Assembly (NCBI RefSeq): GCF_950066645.1
Contig: NZ_CATMFB010000012.1
Span: 62,001 to 126,000, forward strand
DNA: 64,000 nt
Direction of reading: 5' to 3'
Origin: an uncultured Thalassolituus sp.
Lineage (GTDB): Bacteria > Pseudomonadota > Gammaproteobacteria > Pseudomonadales > Oceanobacteraceae
The translations under genes and the position numbers were made by a program. The notes below the pieces were generated by a model, which was given only the letters and a program-made list of their open reading frames with translations, did not search any database and was not told where the DNA came from. Below, one piece after another: positions 25,993 to 34,495 of this stretch (position 1 is the first letter of the stretch; every line of letters starts with the position of its first letter).

Positions 25993-26805
25993 TCACAGGG
26001 ACAGACAGTTTACCGCACGATCAGCAAGATCCCGTAAAAAATATGGGTAACCATCGCTGCTCAGATCGATATGTGCGCCAAGTGGGTCAAGTTCACCATG
26101 TTTGACCGGAAGATCACCCACCACACTGACGACCAGCGCCGGTGAAAATTCTGGCTCACGGAAAACGCAGGCCACTTCGCCACGACGCAACTGATCCCGC
26201 ATCATCTGCAGGGTGCGCATACCAGGCTTCTGTTCCGGAGTCAGGGTAAACGCCCCGACCTGGTTCAGGCCACGCTCATACACCCAGTGATCGTAGGCCC
26301 GGTGGAAAACAAAAAATCCCCGGTCTTTCACCGGTGCCAGCACCTGATCGCTATAGAGCACAGCCCGTTCAACCTGACGGGCGAAATCTGAAGCGTCTTT
26401 CCCCAGCGCATCAGCCAGTGCCGCCTGAGCTTTGAGAACCACAGGTACAGACAACCAGTAATGAGGATCACGAGGCTGCTCTGGCGTTGCCAGCTTTGAC
26501 AGATCGATCCAGGTTTTGTCTGGCCAGCGACGCGCAAAACCACTGAGGTAAGGCTCAGCCACCGGGCCAGTCCAGAGAATCACGTCAGCTTCCTGCAGGC
26601 GGTCAACATCGGAAGGACGCAGTGCAAAGTCGTGCGGGCTTGTTCCCGCAGGGAGAAGGGTCTGCAGCTGATCACTGTTCACAACAGAGGCCGCGACAAG
26701 TGCCAGAGGGTGAACACTGGCAAGCACTTTCTTTTCTGTTGCGGCCCAGAGGTTAAAAGACAATGTGGTGAAAATCACCAGAACGGCAGTCTTCAGGAAT
26801 TTCAT
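25993..26805 (-). CDS. znuA: ZnuA zinc ABC transporter substrate-binding protein
   Basis: 270-residue periplasmic zinc-binding protein. Signal peptide (cleavage near NLWA-A, residue 21), then zinc ligands in SVHPLAL, SPHDFAL and FHRAYDH, and a C-terminal EPEFSP segment. The long His-rich loop of many ZnuA proteins is missing; only DPHYW remains there. The start at 26805 gives the correct signal peptide and leaves the Zur-like site in the intergenic space; longer frames run into zur. It is divergent from zur-znuCB. Confidence 0.9.
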   Translation of the reverse strand: MKFLKTAVLVIFTTLSFNLWAATEKKVLASVHPLALVAASVVNSDQLQTLLPAGTSPHDFALRPSDVDRLQEADVILWTGPVAEPYLSGFARRWPDKTWIDLSKLATPEQPRDPHYWLSVPVVLKAQAALADALGKDASDFARQVERAVLYSDQVLAPVKDRGFFVFHRAYDHWVYERGLNQVGAFTLTPEQKPGMRTLQMMRDQLRRGEVACVFREPEFSPALVVSVVGDLPVKHGELDPLGAHIDLSSDGYPYFLRDLADRAVNCLSL

Positions 26806-26835
26806 GATGGTAACCGGGGTAATCTGTCGTAGAAT

Positions 26836-26850
26836 TGCTACATTATAACC
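26836..26850. promoter_or_regulatory. Zur-like operator between znuA and zur-znuCB
   Basis: TGCTACATTATAACC matches the Zur-type pattern TGTTATAnTATAACA except at three positions. It sits centrally in the 57-bp region between the divergent znuA and zur genes, so it could control both and autoregulate zur. Confidence 0.6.
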
Positions 26851-26862
26851 TAAGGTGAGCTT

Positions 26863-27327
26863 ATGCCCCATACCCATGATCATGGCCACTGCATCGATAC
26901 TGCGATGGCCGCAGCACGTCGCCTCTGTGAAGAACGCGGTGCCCGGCTGACCCCGGTAAGGCGCCGTGTGCTTGAGCTGGTATGGGCGAACCACAAACCT
27001 ACCGGTGCCTACGAGCTGCTGCCGCAACTGGCACAGGACGGGTTCAACTCGGCCCCTCCGACCGTCTACCGGGCGCTCGATTTTCTGCTCGAACTGGGGC
27101 TGATACACCGAATCAGCTCACTGAATGCTTTTATTGGCTGCGATCATCCCGGCAGCGCCCACCCGACCGGCTTTTTTATCTGCCACAAATGCGGGGAAGC
27201 CACCGAATTGCCTCCCGATGAGTTAAGTGCTCTGGCGGAGCGTCTGGAAGCACTGCTGGGCGTGCGGGTCGAAGGTGAAACGCACGAGCTGACAGGACTG
27301 TGTTCCAATTGCCGGAAAGCCGCATGA
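26863..27327 (+). CDS. zur: Zur zinc-uptake regulator (Fur family)
   Basis: 154-residue Fur-family repressor that binds DNA when zinc is bound. N-terminal His-rich start (PHTHDHGH), winged helix with PTVYRALDFL recognition region, then dimerisation domain with ICHKC and LCSNC, the structural zinc CxxC pairs. AAGGTGAG precedes the ATG. It is the first gene of zur-znuC-znuB and overlaps znuC by ATGA. The linkage to znu genes separates it from Fur. Confidence 0.93.
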   Translation: MPHTHDHGHCIDTAMAAARRLCEERGARLTPVRRRVLELVWANHKPTGAYELLPQLAQDGFNSAPPTVYRALDFLLELGLIHRISSLNAFIGCDHPGSAHPTGFFICHKCGEATELPPDELSALAERLEALLGVRVEGETHELTGLCSNCRKAA

Positions 27328-28076
27328 ATCAGGCACCACTCCTGGAAGCCAGCCACCTGTCGCTGAGTTTCCGTCAGAAAACCGTACTCGACGACATCAG
27401 TCTGACGTTACTGCCAGGGCAGATTATTACCCTGATCGGCCCCAACGGGTGTGGTAAATCGACACTGACAAAAGTGCTGCTCGGCCTGCAGAAAACAGAC
27501 AGCGGGCGTGTCTCCCGCCGCAAAGGTCTGCGAATCGGCTATATGCCACAGAAACTTACCCTTGATGAACGTATGCCGTTGTCGGTCAGTGGCTTTCTTG
27601 GGCTCACCCGGGACGCCAGACGAGCGGACATTGACCATTGGCTGGCACGTCTCAACATTACCCAGCTGGCATCACAGAGTGTGCATAACCTTTCCGGTGG
27701 CGAGTGGCAGCGGGTTCTGCTGGCGCGCGCACTGCTGATCAAACCGCACCTGCTGGTGCTGGACGAACCCGTCCAGGGTGTCGATGTTCAGGGCCAGCTG
27801 GAACTTTACCGACTGATCCCGGAACTGCGCGACGAACTGGGCTGCGGTGTTCTAATGGTGTCTCACGATCTGCATCTGGTCATGGCTGCCACGGATGAAG
27901 TCATCTGCCTGAATGGACACGTCTGCTGCTCAGGGCACCCCGAATCAGTCTCTGCCAACCCGGCGTATCTGGAACTGTTTGGCCGTCGCCTCGACAGCAG
28001 CATCGCGCACTATACCCACCACCATGATCACGAACACTGTGATGGTCACCATCACGGAGACCACACGCATGACTGA
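27324..28076 (+). CDS. znuC: ZnuC zinc ABC transporter ATPase
   Basis: 250-residue ATP-binding subunit. Walker A GPNGCGKST, signature LSGGEWQR, Walker B LLVLDEP and the switch His in MVSHDLH are all present. The C-terminus is histidine-rich (HYTHHHDHEHCDGHHHGD), as is usual for zinc transport ATPases. Its ATG overlaps the zur stop and its end overlaps znuB by 8 nt, so the three genes are tightly coupled. Confidence 0.95.
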   Translation: MNQAPLLEASHLSLSFRQKTVLDDISLTLLPGQIITLIGPNGCGKSTLTKVLLGLQKTDSGRVSRRKGLRIGYMPQKLTLDERMPLSVSGFLGLTRDARRADIDHWLARLNITQLASQSVHNLSGGEWQRVLLARALLIKPHLLVLDEPVQGVDVQGQLELYRLIPELRDELGCGVLMVSHDLHLVMAATDEVICLNGHVCCSGHPESVSANPAYLELFGRRLDSSIAHYTHHHDHEHCDGHHHGDHTHD

Positions 28077-28860
28077 CATTCTGCAGGCCTGGTGGCTGAT
28101 GCCACTCTTCGCCGGCGTCCTGCTGGCGCTCTCGGCCGGCCCGCTGGGCAGTTTCGTGGTCTGGCGCCGCATGGCTTTCTTTGGGGATACGCTGGCACAC
28201 GGTGCTCTGCTGGGCATCACGCTGGGCGTGCTCAGCGGAATTGATCTGACGCTGGCACTGATCACAGGATCTGTCGGGCTCGCGTTGCTCTTGCTGCCAC
28301 TGCAGCAGGCCAGCCGCCTGTCTTCGGACACTCTGCTCGGCATTGTCTCGCATGGGACGCTGGCTGTCGGTCTGGTCGCACTCAGCCTGGCCGATGGTAT
28401 TCGTGTCGATCTTATGGGATATCTGTTCGGGGATCTGCTCGCCATCGACAGTACCCACGTGGGCTGGCTGCTACTGTCGACTGGCCTGACCCTGGGACTG
28501 ATTGCGTTTTTCTGGGATGCGTTACTGGCCGTGACCGTCAGCCCATCTCTGGCACGTATCGAAGGCCGCCCGGTCGCAGCTCTGGATCTGCTGCTGATTA
28601 TTCTGCTCGCCTTTACGGTGGCTCTGGCGATGAAAGTCGTCGGTATTCTGCTGATCAGCGCCTTGCTGATTATCCCACCGGCGGCGGCCCGGTCACTCAG
28701 CCGCTCTCCTGCTCAGATGGCAGCACTGGCGTCTCTGGCAGGCGTAGTCGCCGTCATGATGGGAATGAGCGCTTCCTTTTTCTGGGATACGCCGGCAGGC
28801 CCGAGCATCGTTGTTTCGGCCATGCTGCTGTTCTCGCTCAGTCTGCTGAAGCGTGACTGA
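28069..28860 (+). CDS. znuB: ZnuB zinc ABC transporter permease
   Basis: 263-residue inner-membrane permease of the ABC-3 family with about eight hydrophobic segments; GPLGSFVVWRRMAFFGD and LGITLGV near the N-terminus and KVVGILLISALLIIPPAAAR near the C-terminus are family hallmarks. The start at 28069 overlaps znuC. The 3' end overlaps the convergent SCO gene by 23 bp. Confidence 0.94.
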   Translation: MTDILQAWWLMPLFAGVLLALSAGPLGSFVVWRRMAFFGDTLAHGALLGITLGVLSGIDLTLALITGSVGLALLLLPLQQASRLSSDTLLGIVSHGTLAVGLVALSLADGIRVDLMGYLFGDLLAIDSTHVGWLLLSTGLTLGLIAFFWDALLAVTVSPSLARIEGRPVAALDLLLIILLAFTVALAMKVVGILLISALLIIPPAAARSLSRSPAQMAALASLAGVVAVMMGMSASFFWDTPAGPSIVVSAMLLFSLSLLKRD

Positions 28861-29458
28861 GAAGCGCCTGCAGCACTGGCGCCAGACGCGTCGGTTGATG
28901 GGGAGGTTCGATATAGCCCCGATAATTACCAGCCGGGTCGAGTAATACGATATTCGCTGAATGATCCATCAGGTAGGCCTGTCCTTCCCCCCGCTCAACG
29001 CGGGCATAAAAAGCATTCACCGCCAGAGCCAGCTCACTCAGGCTCCGCTTATTGCCCGTCAGAGCAATAAACGCGGGATTAAAGTAATTAAGATACGGGC
29101 CAAGGCCGTCAGGTGTGTCCCGCTCCGGATCGACACTCACCATAACCACCTGCAGCGCTGACTGCTCCTCCGGGGTCAGTTGCTTCCAGGTCTTACTGAG
29201 ATGCATCAGTGTCATCGGACAGACATCCGGGCAGAAGGTGTACCCAAAAAACATCACCACCCACTTTCCTCTCAGGGAAGAAAGGTCAACAGGCGCCCCC
29301 TGCTGGTTCTGAAAAGACAGATCCGGCACTGGCATACCCTCAAACAGCACCACGCCTGCCGCCCGGTTCAGTACCTTGTCAGCGGTTGGAGGGGCCAGCA
29401 GAACCCCAGCGATAAATGCTGCAGCGAGTGCAGAACCCAGTAAAATCGCCCTAAACAT
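28838..29458 (-). CDS. SCO1/SenC family copper chaperone-like protein
   Basis: 206-residue membrane-anchored periplasmic thioredoxin-fold protein. N-terminal TM segment (about 3-22), then the CPDVC copper-binding motif in FFGYTFCPDVCPMT and the distal His in YLMDHSANI. SCO proteins insert copper into the CuA site of cytochrome c oxidase or act as redox sensors; no oxidase genes of that type are nearby. GGAG 8 nt before the ATG at 29458 sets the start. It is divergent from the MATE gene with a 21-bp gap. Confidence 0.88.
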   Translation of the reverse strand: MFRAILLGSALAAAFIAGVLLAPPTADKVLNRAAGVVLFEGMPVPDLSFQNQQGAPVDLSSLRGKWVVMFFGYTFCPDVCPMTLMHLSKTWKQLTPEEQSALQVVMVSVDPERDTPDGLGPYLNYFNPAFIALTGNKRSLSELALAVNAFYARVERGEGQAYLMDHSANIVLLDPAGNYRGYIEPPHQPTRLAPVLQALLSHASAD

Positions 29459-29479
29459 CAGAATCTCCGGACTAATCAA

Positions 29480-30850
29480 ATGTCATCCCGCTCTATTGTA
29501 ACAGCGTCAGGACAATCGCTGCCTGCGGCAGATCAGCGCACCATCTGGGCGCTCAGCTGGCCCATCATACTGAGCAATATCACTGTCCCGCTGCTGGGGC
29601 TGATCGACACCGCGATTCTGGGACATCTGGATGAGATTGAACCACTCGCGGCCGTCGCAATCGGGGCGCAACTATTTACTCTGCTGATCTGGAGCTTTGG
29701 CTTTCTGCGGATGGGCACAACCTCCCTGACCGCTCGTCACCTCGGGGGCCACGGACAACAGTTAACAATAAGAGTACTTGAGCAGGCTGTGTGGCTGATT
29801 ATTCCTGTCAGTCTGATATGTCTGACCCTCGCATACACGCTGATCCCTGTCGTTCTGCCTCTGTATCAGGCCAGTTCAGAAGTCACTGCAGGCGCTGGAC
29901 ACTATCTGGCGATACGTTCCGCCGGCATTCCTCTGGTACTGCTGCAGTACGCTCTGACGGGGTGGTTTATCGGCCGCGGAGAAACCCGCATCCCCATGGT
30001 GATGCTGATCAGCGCAAACCTGATCAATGCCGCTGTCGACTTTCTGCTGGTCTGGCACTTTTCAATGGGCGTCGCCGGGGTTGCCATTGGCAGCCTCTGC
30101 GCCGACGCTACTGCCGTGATCATCGCTCTGGCCGCTGCCTGGCAACGGGGACTCAGATTTCCACTGCGCCGGCCGTGGTTTGAATTTCAGCGGCAGATGC
30201 TGAGAGTAAACAGCGATCTCTTTGTGCGTACGTTCTGCCTGCTGATGGTATTCGCCCTGTTCACAGCCCTTGGTGCACGTCAGAGCAGTGAAGTGCTGGC
30301 GGCCAATGCCATCCTGATTACCCTGCTGCTGTTTATATCCAATGCGTTGGATGGCTTTGCGCATGCAACAGAGACACTGACCGGACAGTATCTGGGCGCA
30401 CGCCACTATGTGGCGCTGCCACGGATCTGTTTTCTCACTCTGACTGACAGTGCTCTGGTTGCCGCAGGGCTGGCTGCAATACTGTACTGGGGAGGTGACA
30501 CACTGCTGATGTTACTGACAGACCAGCCTGCACTGATCCCACAGCTGATGGATATTCACCTCTGGTTGTGGCTGTTGCCTGTCACAGGGTTCCTCAGCTA
30601 CTGGCTCGATGGCCTTATGATTGGTGCTCAGGCCACCCGGGCGATGCGTAACACTATGCTGATCGCCGCCGTTGTTATCTTTGCCCCGCTGGCGACACTG
30701 CCTTTATGGTCAGAAAACTGGCACCTCACGGGCGTCAGAAATGAGAACACACTGCTCTGGATCGCCTTTCATGTCTTTTTACTGGCGCGGGCAAGCTTAC
30801 TTTTTCCCACTTTTCTGACACTTTGCAGAAATCCGGCGAAATTTTCCTGA
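29480..30850 (+). CDS. MATE family efflux transporter (DinF-like)
   Basis: 456-residue, 12-TM multidrug/toxic compound extrusion protein, probably Na+ or H+ coupled. N-terminal WALSWPIILSNITVPLLGLIDTAILGHL is typical of the DinF branch, with a second inverted half starting near residue 235. No clear Shine-Dalgarno is visible. It starts 21 bp from the SCO start in the opposite direction, so the promoters must overlap the genes. Confidence 0.88.
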   Translation: MSSRSIVTASGQSLPAADQRTIWALSWPIILSNITVPLLGLIDTAILGHLDEIEPLAAVAIGAQLFTLLIWSFGFLRMGTTSLTARHLGGHGQQLTIRVLEQAVWLIIPVSLICLTLAYTLIPVVLPLYQASSEVTAGAGHYLAIRSAGIPLVLLQYALTGWFIGRGETRIPMVMLISANLINAAVDFLLVWHFSMGVAGVAIGSLCADATAVIIALAAAWQRGLRFPLRRPWFEFQRQMLRVNSDLFVRTFCLLMVFALFTALGARQSSEVLAANAILITLLLFISNALDGFAHATETLTGQYLGARHYVALPRICFLTLTDSALVAAGLAAILYWGGDTLLMLLTDQPALIPQLMDIHLWLWLLPVTGFLSYWLDGLMIGAQATRAMRNTMLIAAVVIFAPLATLPLWSENWHLTGVRNENTLLWIAFHVFLLARASLLFPTFLTLCRNPAKFS

Positions 30851-30940
30851 TGATTCTGGCGTATGCGTCAATCTTTACTATACTTTTTTTGTGAGGCGAG
30901 AAACAAAGCCGTAACTTCTTGTTTTTAAAGGAAAATAAAA

Positions 30941-31600
30941 TTGTCAGCACACGCAGCATTCAACACGGAAGCCCTGTCAGCACTGATCGAAGACGCCCTC
31001 AAGCAGGAAGAAAAACACCACTTACTGGCAAATCTGATACGCCATCGCCTGGATGACATCAGTCGCATCATCCGTCTGCCAGACAACGATCCCGTCATGC
31101 ACCTCTGTCAGTACGTTGTCGATTACATCCGCTATCTGCCCGCCATGCTGAATGATCTGGATACCGCAGCAACACAGACCGGCATGACGGCAGTGACGGA
31201 CCCGGTTATCCGCGCTGCACAACAGTTTTTACTGACACCACCAGCCGAACTGGAAAAAGAAACTGGCTTAATTGCGCTGATGGATGAAGCCTACCTGGCC
31301 TTCCGTCTGTTGGAAGAAGTTAACGAATCCTGCATTCACCGCATCGGCCAGCCACTGATTCCGCTCGATATGTGTCTGTCGAATATCATGATTCATACTC
31401 TGATCGGCGAACCCTTCGCTAATGAGCTGGACGCGATGGTAGAGCTGCGCGTCGAACGCCTGTTCGAAAAGCGCCGCAGCTACGAAGACACGGCATTCGG
31501 AAGCTTTATGCAGCGTCTGAAAAGCGCTGACGTCGCTCACCTTGGGCAACGCTGGTCCTGCTTTTCATCGCAGCTGGGGTGTGCCAGCGCTCTGCTGTAA
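30941..31600 (+). CDS. Conserved-looking hypothetical protein with TTG start
   Basis: 219-residue soluble, mainly helical acidic protein. The only start consistent with the reading frame and Shine-Dalgarno is TTG at 30941, with AAAGGA about 8 nt upstream; TTG starts usually mean low or tuned translation. No motif, signal peptide or membrane segment is seen and I do not recognise the family. It lies between a MATE gene and a convergent LysR gene, with its end 6 bp from the LysR stop. Confidence 0.7.
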   Translation: MSAHAAFNTEALSALIEDALKQEEKHHLLANLIRHRLDDISRIIRLPDNDPVMHLCQYVVDYIRYLPAMLNDLDTAATQTGMTAVTDPVIRAAQQFLLTPPAELEKETGLIALMDEAYLAFRLLEEVNESCIHRIGQPLIPLDMCLSNIMIHTLIGEPFANELDAMVELRVERLFEKRRSYEDTAFGSFMQRLKSADVAHLGQRWSCFSSQLGCASALL

Positions 31601-31606
31601 TTCTGC

Positions 31607-32500
31607 TCACCCCTGATGAATGTGGCGCTGCAGAAACTCCTGCAGCGCCCTGACGCGAGCGCTCTGACGCAGATCTTTGTGATATACAAACCACATCTGC
31701 GAGCCCGACTGTGGCAATGGCAGGGTGACCTCGGTCAGACGCTCGTCATCGGTTTCGTTGCGCCGCAGATTGACCGAACTCATTGGGCCAATTCCCATCC
31801 CAGCACGCACCGCCGCCTCGATATCATTAAAGCTGTTGCTCTGGAATGCGATCTGCTCGGGCCGCACCTGATCAATCAGCTGACGGACACTCGGGATGCG
31901 GGACTTATCGCCGGTAGGCAACACCCAGAGGTGATCATTCATTTCTTCGAGCGTCACTGGCAGACCATAGCGACGCGCGTAGTCTTCCGATGCGTAATAG
32001 CGCAGGGCAACGACGGACAGCGGGCGGGCGATCAGATCTGTCTCTCTGGGTTCATTTCCAATGCGTATCGCTGCGTGCACTTCGCCTCCGGAGAGCGACA
32101 TCACGTCGTCCGTCGCAACAATCTGTACCCGGATCTGCGGATATTCCTGGCGGAAGCGATACAACAGCGGGGCAAAAAAGGTCGAGAAATCGGTGACGGT
32201 CGAGATCCGTAATGTCCCGCCCGGCGAGCTGTCAGCCGTCGCCAGGGTATTACACAGTCTCTGCACCTCCCCTACGATCGGGCGCATCCTGTCTTCCAGC
32301 AGTCGCCCAGCGTCCGTCAGCTGATAACCACGCTGATGGCGGATAAACAGACGTATGCCCAGACCATTCTCCAGCCGGTTGACCGCCCGCAGCACCGTGC
32401 TGTGGTTGATCCCCAGCACCTCGCCCGCACGACTCAGGCTGCCCTGATCGGCGACCTGAAAGGCAATTCTCAGGTCATCCCAACGAATATCTCTGTCCAA
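31607..32500 (-). CDS. LysR-family transcriptional regulator
   Basis: 297-residue regulator: N-terminal winged helix (about 5-65; SLSRAGEVLGINHSTVLRAVNRLE) and a periplasmic-binding-protein-like effector domain (about 90-295). It is divergent from the cytochrome b561-yceI operon, and a palindromic T-N11-A site lies between them, so it probably controls that operon and itself. The inducer is unknown. Confidence 0.88.
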   Translation of the reverse strand: MDRDIRWDDLRIAFQVADQGSLSRAGEVLGINHSTVLRAVNRLENGLGIRLFIRHQRGYQLTDAGRLLEDRMRPIVGEVQRLCNTLATADSSPGGTLRISTVTDFSTFFAPLLYRFRQEYPQIRVQIVATDDVMSLSGGEVHAAIRIGNEPRETDLIARPLSVVALRYYASEDYARRYGLPVTLEEMNDHLWVLPTGDKSRIPSVRQLIDQVRPEQIAFQSNSFNDIEAAVRAGMGIGPMSSVNLRRNETDDERLTEVTLPLPQSGSQMWFVYHKDLRQSARVRALQEFLQRHIHQG

Positions 32501-32524
32501 TATTAAAAGACTCCCTCAGAGTTC

Positions 32525-32540
32525 TGTGCATTTTTGCACA
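32525..32540. promoter_or_regulatory. Candidate LysR operator
   Basis: TGTGCATTTTTGCACA, a perfect 6-4-6 inverted repeat in the LysR T-N11-A format, in the 126-bp intergenic space between the lysR-type gene and cytochrome b561. The position suits both autoregulation and control of b561-yceI. Confidence 0.65.
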
Positions 32541-32626
32541 ACTATTGTCCACACAGAGAACTATTTACTGTAAAGAATTCAGGCTAGGGTTATATCAGTT
32601 GAACAGTGACGACAGGGATTCCGGAT

Positions 32627-33172
32627 ATGGGCCTGAAAAACACAGAACACTCGTACGGTTGGCTGGCGATTGCCCTGCACTGGCTGGTTGCACTTGCCAT
32701 CTTCGGCATGTTCGGGCTCGGGCTCTACATGGTCGAGCTGACCTATTACGATGCCTGGTACAAAGGATCTCTGGATCTGCACAAGTCGGCGGGACTGCTT
32801 CTGGCTTTCGTCGTATTGCTGCGCTTTGTCTGGCGTGTCATTAATCCCCTGCCAGAAGGCCTGTCAGAGAAACCTCTGGAAAATCTGGCCGCTCACTTAG
32901 CCCATATGGCTCTGTACCTGGTAATGGCTGCACTCTTTATCAGTGGTTATCTGATTTCTACCGCTGAAGGCCACGGCATTGAAGTGTTCGGGCTATTTAC
33001 TGTGCCCGCGACGCTGACTGGCGATAACCAGGAAGACATCGCCGGCGACATACACGAGTGGCTGGCATGGGGGCTGATCGGACTCGTCGCTCTGCATGCA
33101 CTGGCGGCACTGAAACACCACTTTATCAATCGGGACGGAACCTTGCTGCGCATGTTCCGTCCACAGAAATAA
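32627..33172 (+). CDS. Cytochrome b561 (CybB/YceJ type)
   Basis: 181-residue diheme membrane cytochrome with four hydrophobic helices and candidate haem histidines in IALHWLVA, LDLHKSAG and DIHEWLAW/VALHALAALKHHF. This family moves electrons between quinol and periplasmic acceptors; some relatives are superoxide oxidases. AGGGA 8 nt before 32627 sets the start. yceI follows after 26 bp, the same pair as E. coli yceJ-yceI. Confidence 0.9.
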   Translation: MGLKNTEHSYGWLAIALHWLVALAIFGMFGLGLYMVELTYYDAWYKGSLDLHKSAGLLLAFVVLLRFVWRVINPLPEGLSEKPLENLAAHLAHMALYLVMAALFISGYLISTAEGHGIEVFGLFTVPATLTGDNQEDIAGDIHEWLAWGLIGLVALHALAALKHHFINRDGTLLRMFRPQK

Positions 33173-33198
33173 CGACCGACCTACTCAGGAGAGTAAAA

Positions 33199-33774
33199 AT
33201 GAAAAAACTGCTGTTAGCGACTGCATTTTCCGGACTGGCCATGACCTCAGCTTTTGCTCAGGCGGCTACCTACGATATCGACAATGAGGGCGCCCACGCC
33301 TCGATCAATTTCAAAATTCAGCATCTGGGATACAGCTGGCTGACAGGTCGTTTTAATGACTTTGACGGCACTTTTGAGTACGACAAAGCAGCACCGGCCA
33401 AGTCGTCCATTAACGTCACTATTGATACCACCAGCATTGATTCGAATCATGCTGAACGTGATAAGCACCTGAAAGGCTCAGACTTTCTGGATGTCAAAAA
33501 GTACCCAACGGCAACGTTCAAAAGCACTGGCTTTAAATCTACTGGTGAAGGCAAAGGTGAAATCACCGGCGATTTCACACTGCACGGTGTGACCAAGTCG
33601 ATCACCTTCCCGGTAGAACGTCTGGGTGAAGGCAACGATCCATGGGGCGGTTACCGCGCTGGCTTCACCGGCGCAACCACGCTCAAACTGAGCGACTATG
33701 GTATCGACTACAACCTGGGCCCGGCGTCTACTCATGTAGAAATCGAGCTGCATGTTGAAGGTAAGCGTCAGTGA
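33199..33774 (+). CDS. yceI: YceI family periplasmic protein
   Basis: 191-residue periplasmic lipocalin-like protein. Signal peptide (cleavage near AFA-QA, residue 20) and YceI hallmarks: SINFKIQHLGYSWLTGRF, SIDSNHAERDKHL and DFLDVKKYPTATF. Structures show an isoprenoid such as a polyprenol or ubiquinone chain bound in the barrel, which fits with the co-transcribed cytochrome b561. CAGGAG precedes the ATG. Confidence 0.92.
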   Translation: MKKLLLATAFSGLAMTSAFAQAATYDIDNEGAHASINFKIQHLGYSWLTGRFNDFDGTFEYDKAAPAKSSINVTIDTTSIDSNHAERDKHLKGSDFLDVKKYPTATFKSTGFKSTGEGKGEITGDFTLHGVTKSITFPVERLGEGNDPWGGYRAGFTGATTLKLSDYGIDYNLGPASTHVEIELHVEGKRQ

Positions 33775-33814
33775 TCTGACCGGGCCAGCGGACGCTGGCC
33801 CAACCCTGTCCCGT

Positions 33815-34495
33815 TCAGGTACTCAGCAACGGAGTCACGTAAAGCACTTCTGCCGGAGCGCCTGTTACCGATCCCCCCGGAGCCTCCCGGCTCACCGCAA
33901 TGGCTTTAACCATATCTGCAGACAGATCTTCTGTCAGAGGCAGTACCAGACTTCCGTCTTCCGGCATTAAGCCCAGCGACCTTGGCGCACCACCATCAGC
34001 CGGTACCATCCAGAGTTCGTAATCGTATTCAGCGCTGACTGACACCAGACCCGTCGCGCGGACGGCAATCTGCTGATCACTGACGTCCAGTAACCAGAGC
34101 GTCTGCCCGTCTGCATCAGTGAACACGGCCACCTGTTCCACCATGACTGGCGCCGGCCCCGGTACCGTCAGGTAGAGACCCGCCAGCACCATGGCTGCCG
34201 TCGCAAAACCACCTGCCCAGGATACCCAGCGACGTGAAGGTGCCGGCTCATCGTTGGCGGCAACCGCCATTCCCAGACGGGCACGGATCTGTGGCCAGAC
34301 ATGCGCTGGCGGTGGCTGCGGCTCAAGCCGGTCATTGAGCGGATCAAGCATCTGTTCCCAGAACCATACACGCTCACGAATCCGCGTTTTCTGCTGCATA
34401 AGACGTATAAAGCGTCGACGCGCCCTGCCTTCCAGGGTTCCCAGCACGTAAGCCGAGGCCAGAGCGTCCAGACGTTCTTCAGATGAGTAATTCAT
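33815..34495 (-). CDS. RskA-like anti-sigma factor (first copy)
   Basis: 226-residue inner-membrane anti-sigma factor. Cytoplasmic N-terminus with RLDALASAYVLGTLEGRARRRF (sigma-binding helices), one TM segment near 93-110, and a periplasmic RskA-type C-terminal domain (YDYELWMVPADGGAPRSLGL). It overlaps the ECF sigma stop by 4 nt, identifying it as the cognate partner. A second gene of the same layout lies on the other side of the sigma gene. Confidence 0.87.
   Translation of the reverse strand: MNYSSEERLDALASAYVLGTLEGRARRRFIRLMQQKTRIRERVWFWEQMLDPLNDRLEPQPPPAHVWPQIRARLGMAVAANDEPAPSRRWVSWAGGFATAAMVLAGLYLTVPGPAPVMVEQVAVFTDADGQTLWLLDVSDQQIAVRATGLVSVSAEYDYELWMVPADGGAPRSLGLMPEDGSLVLPLTEDLSADMVKAIAVSREAPGGSVTGAPAEVLYVTPLLST

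Noticed and set aside
25186-26037. 283-residue open frame antisense to the CapA fusion
   Set aside because: Low-complexity Gln/His/Arg-rich product typical of an antisense shadow; the minus-strand gene has clear domains.
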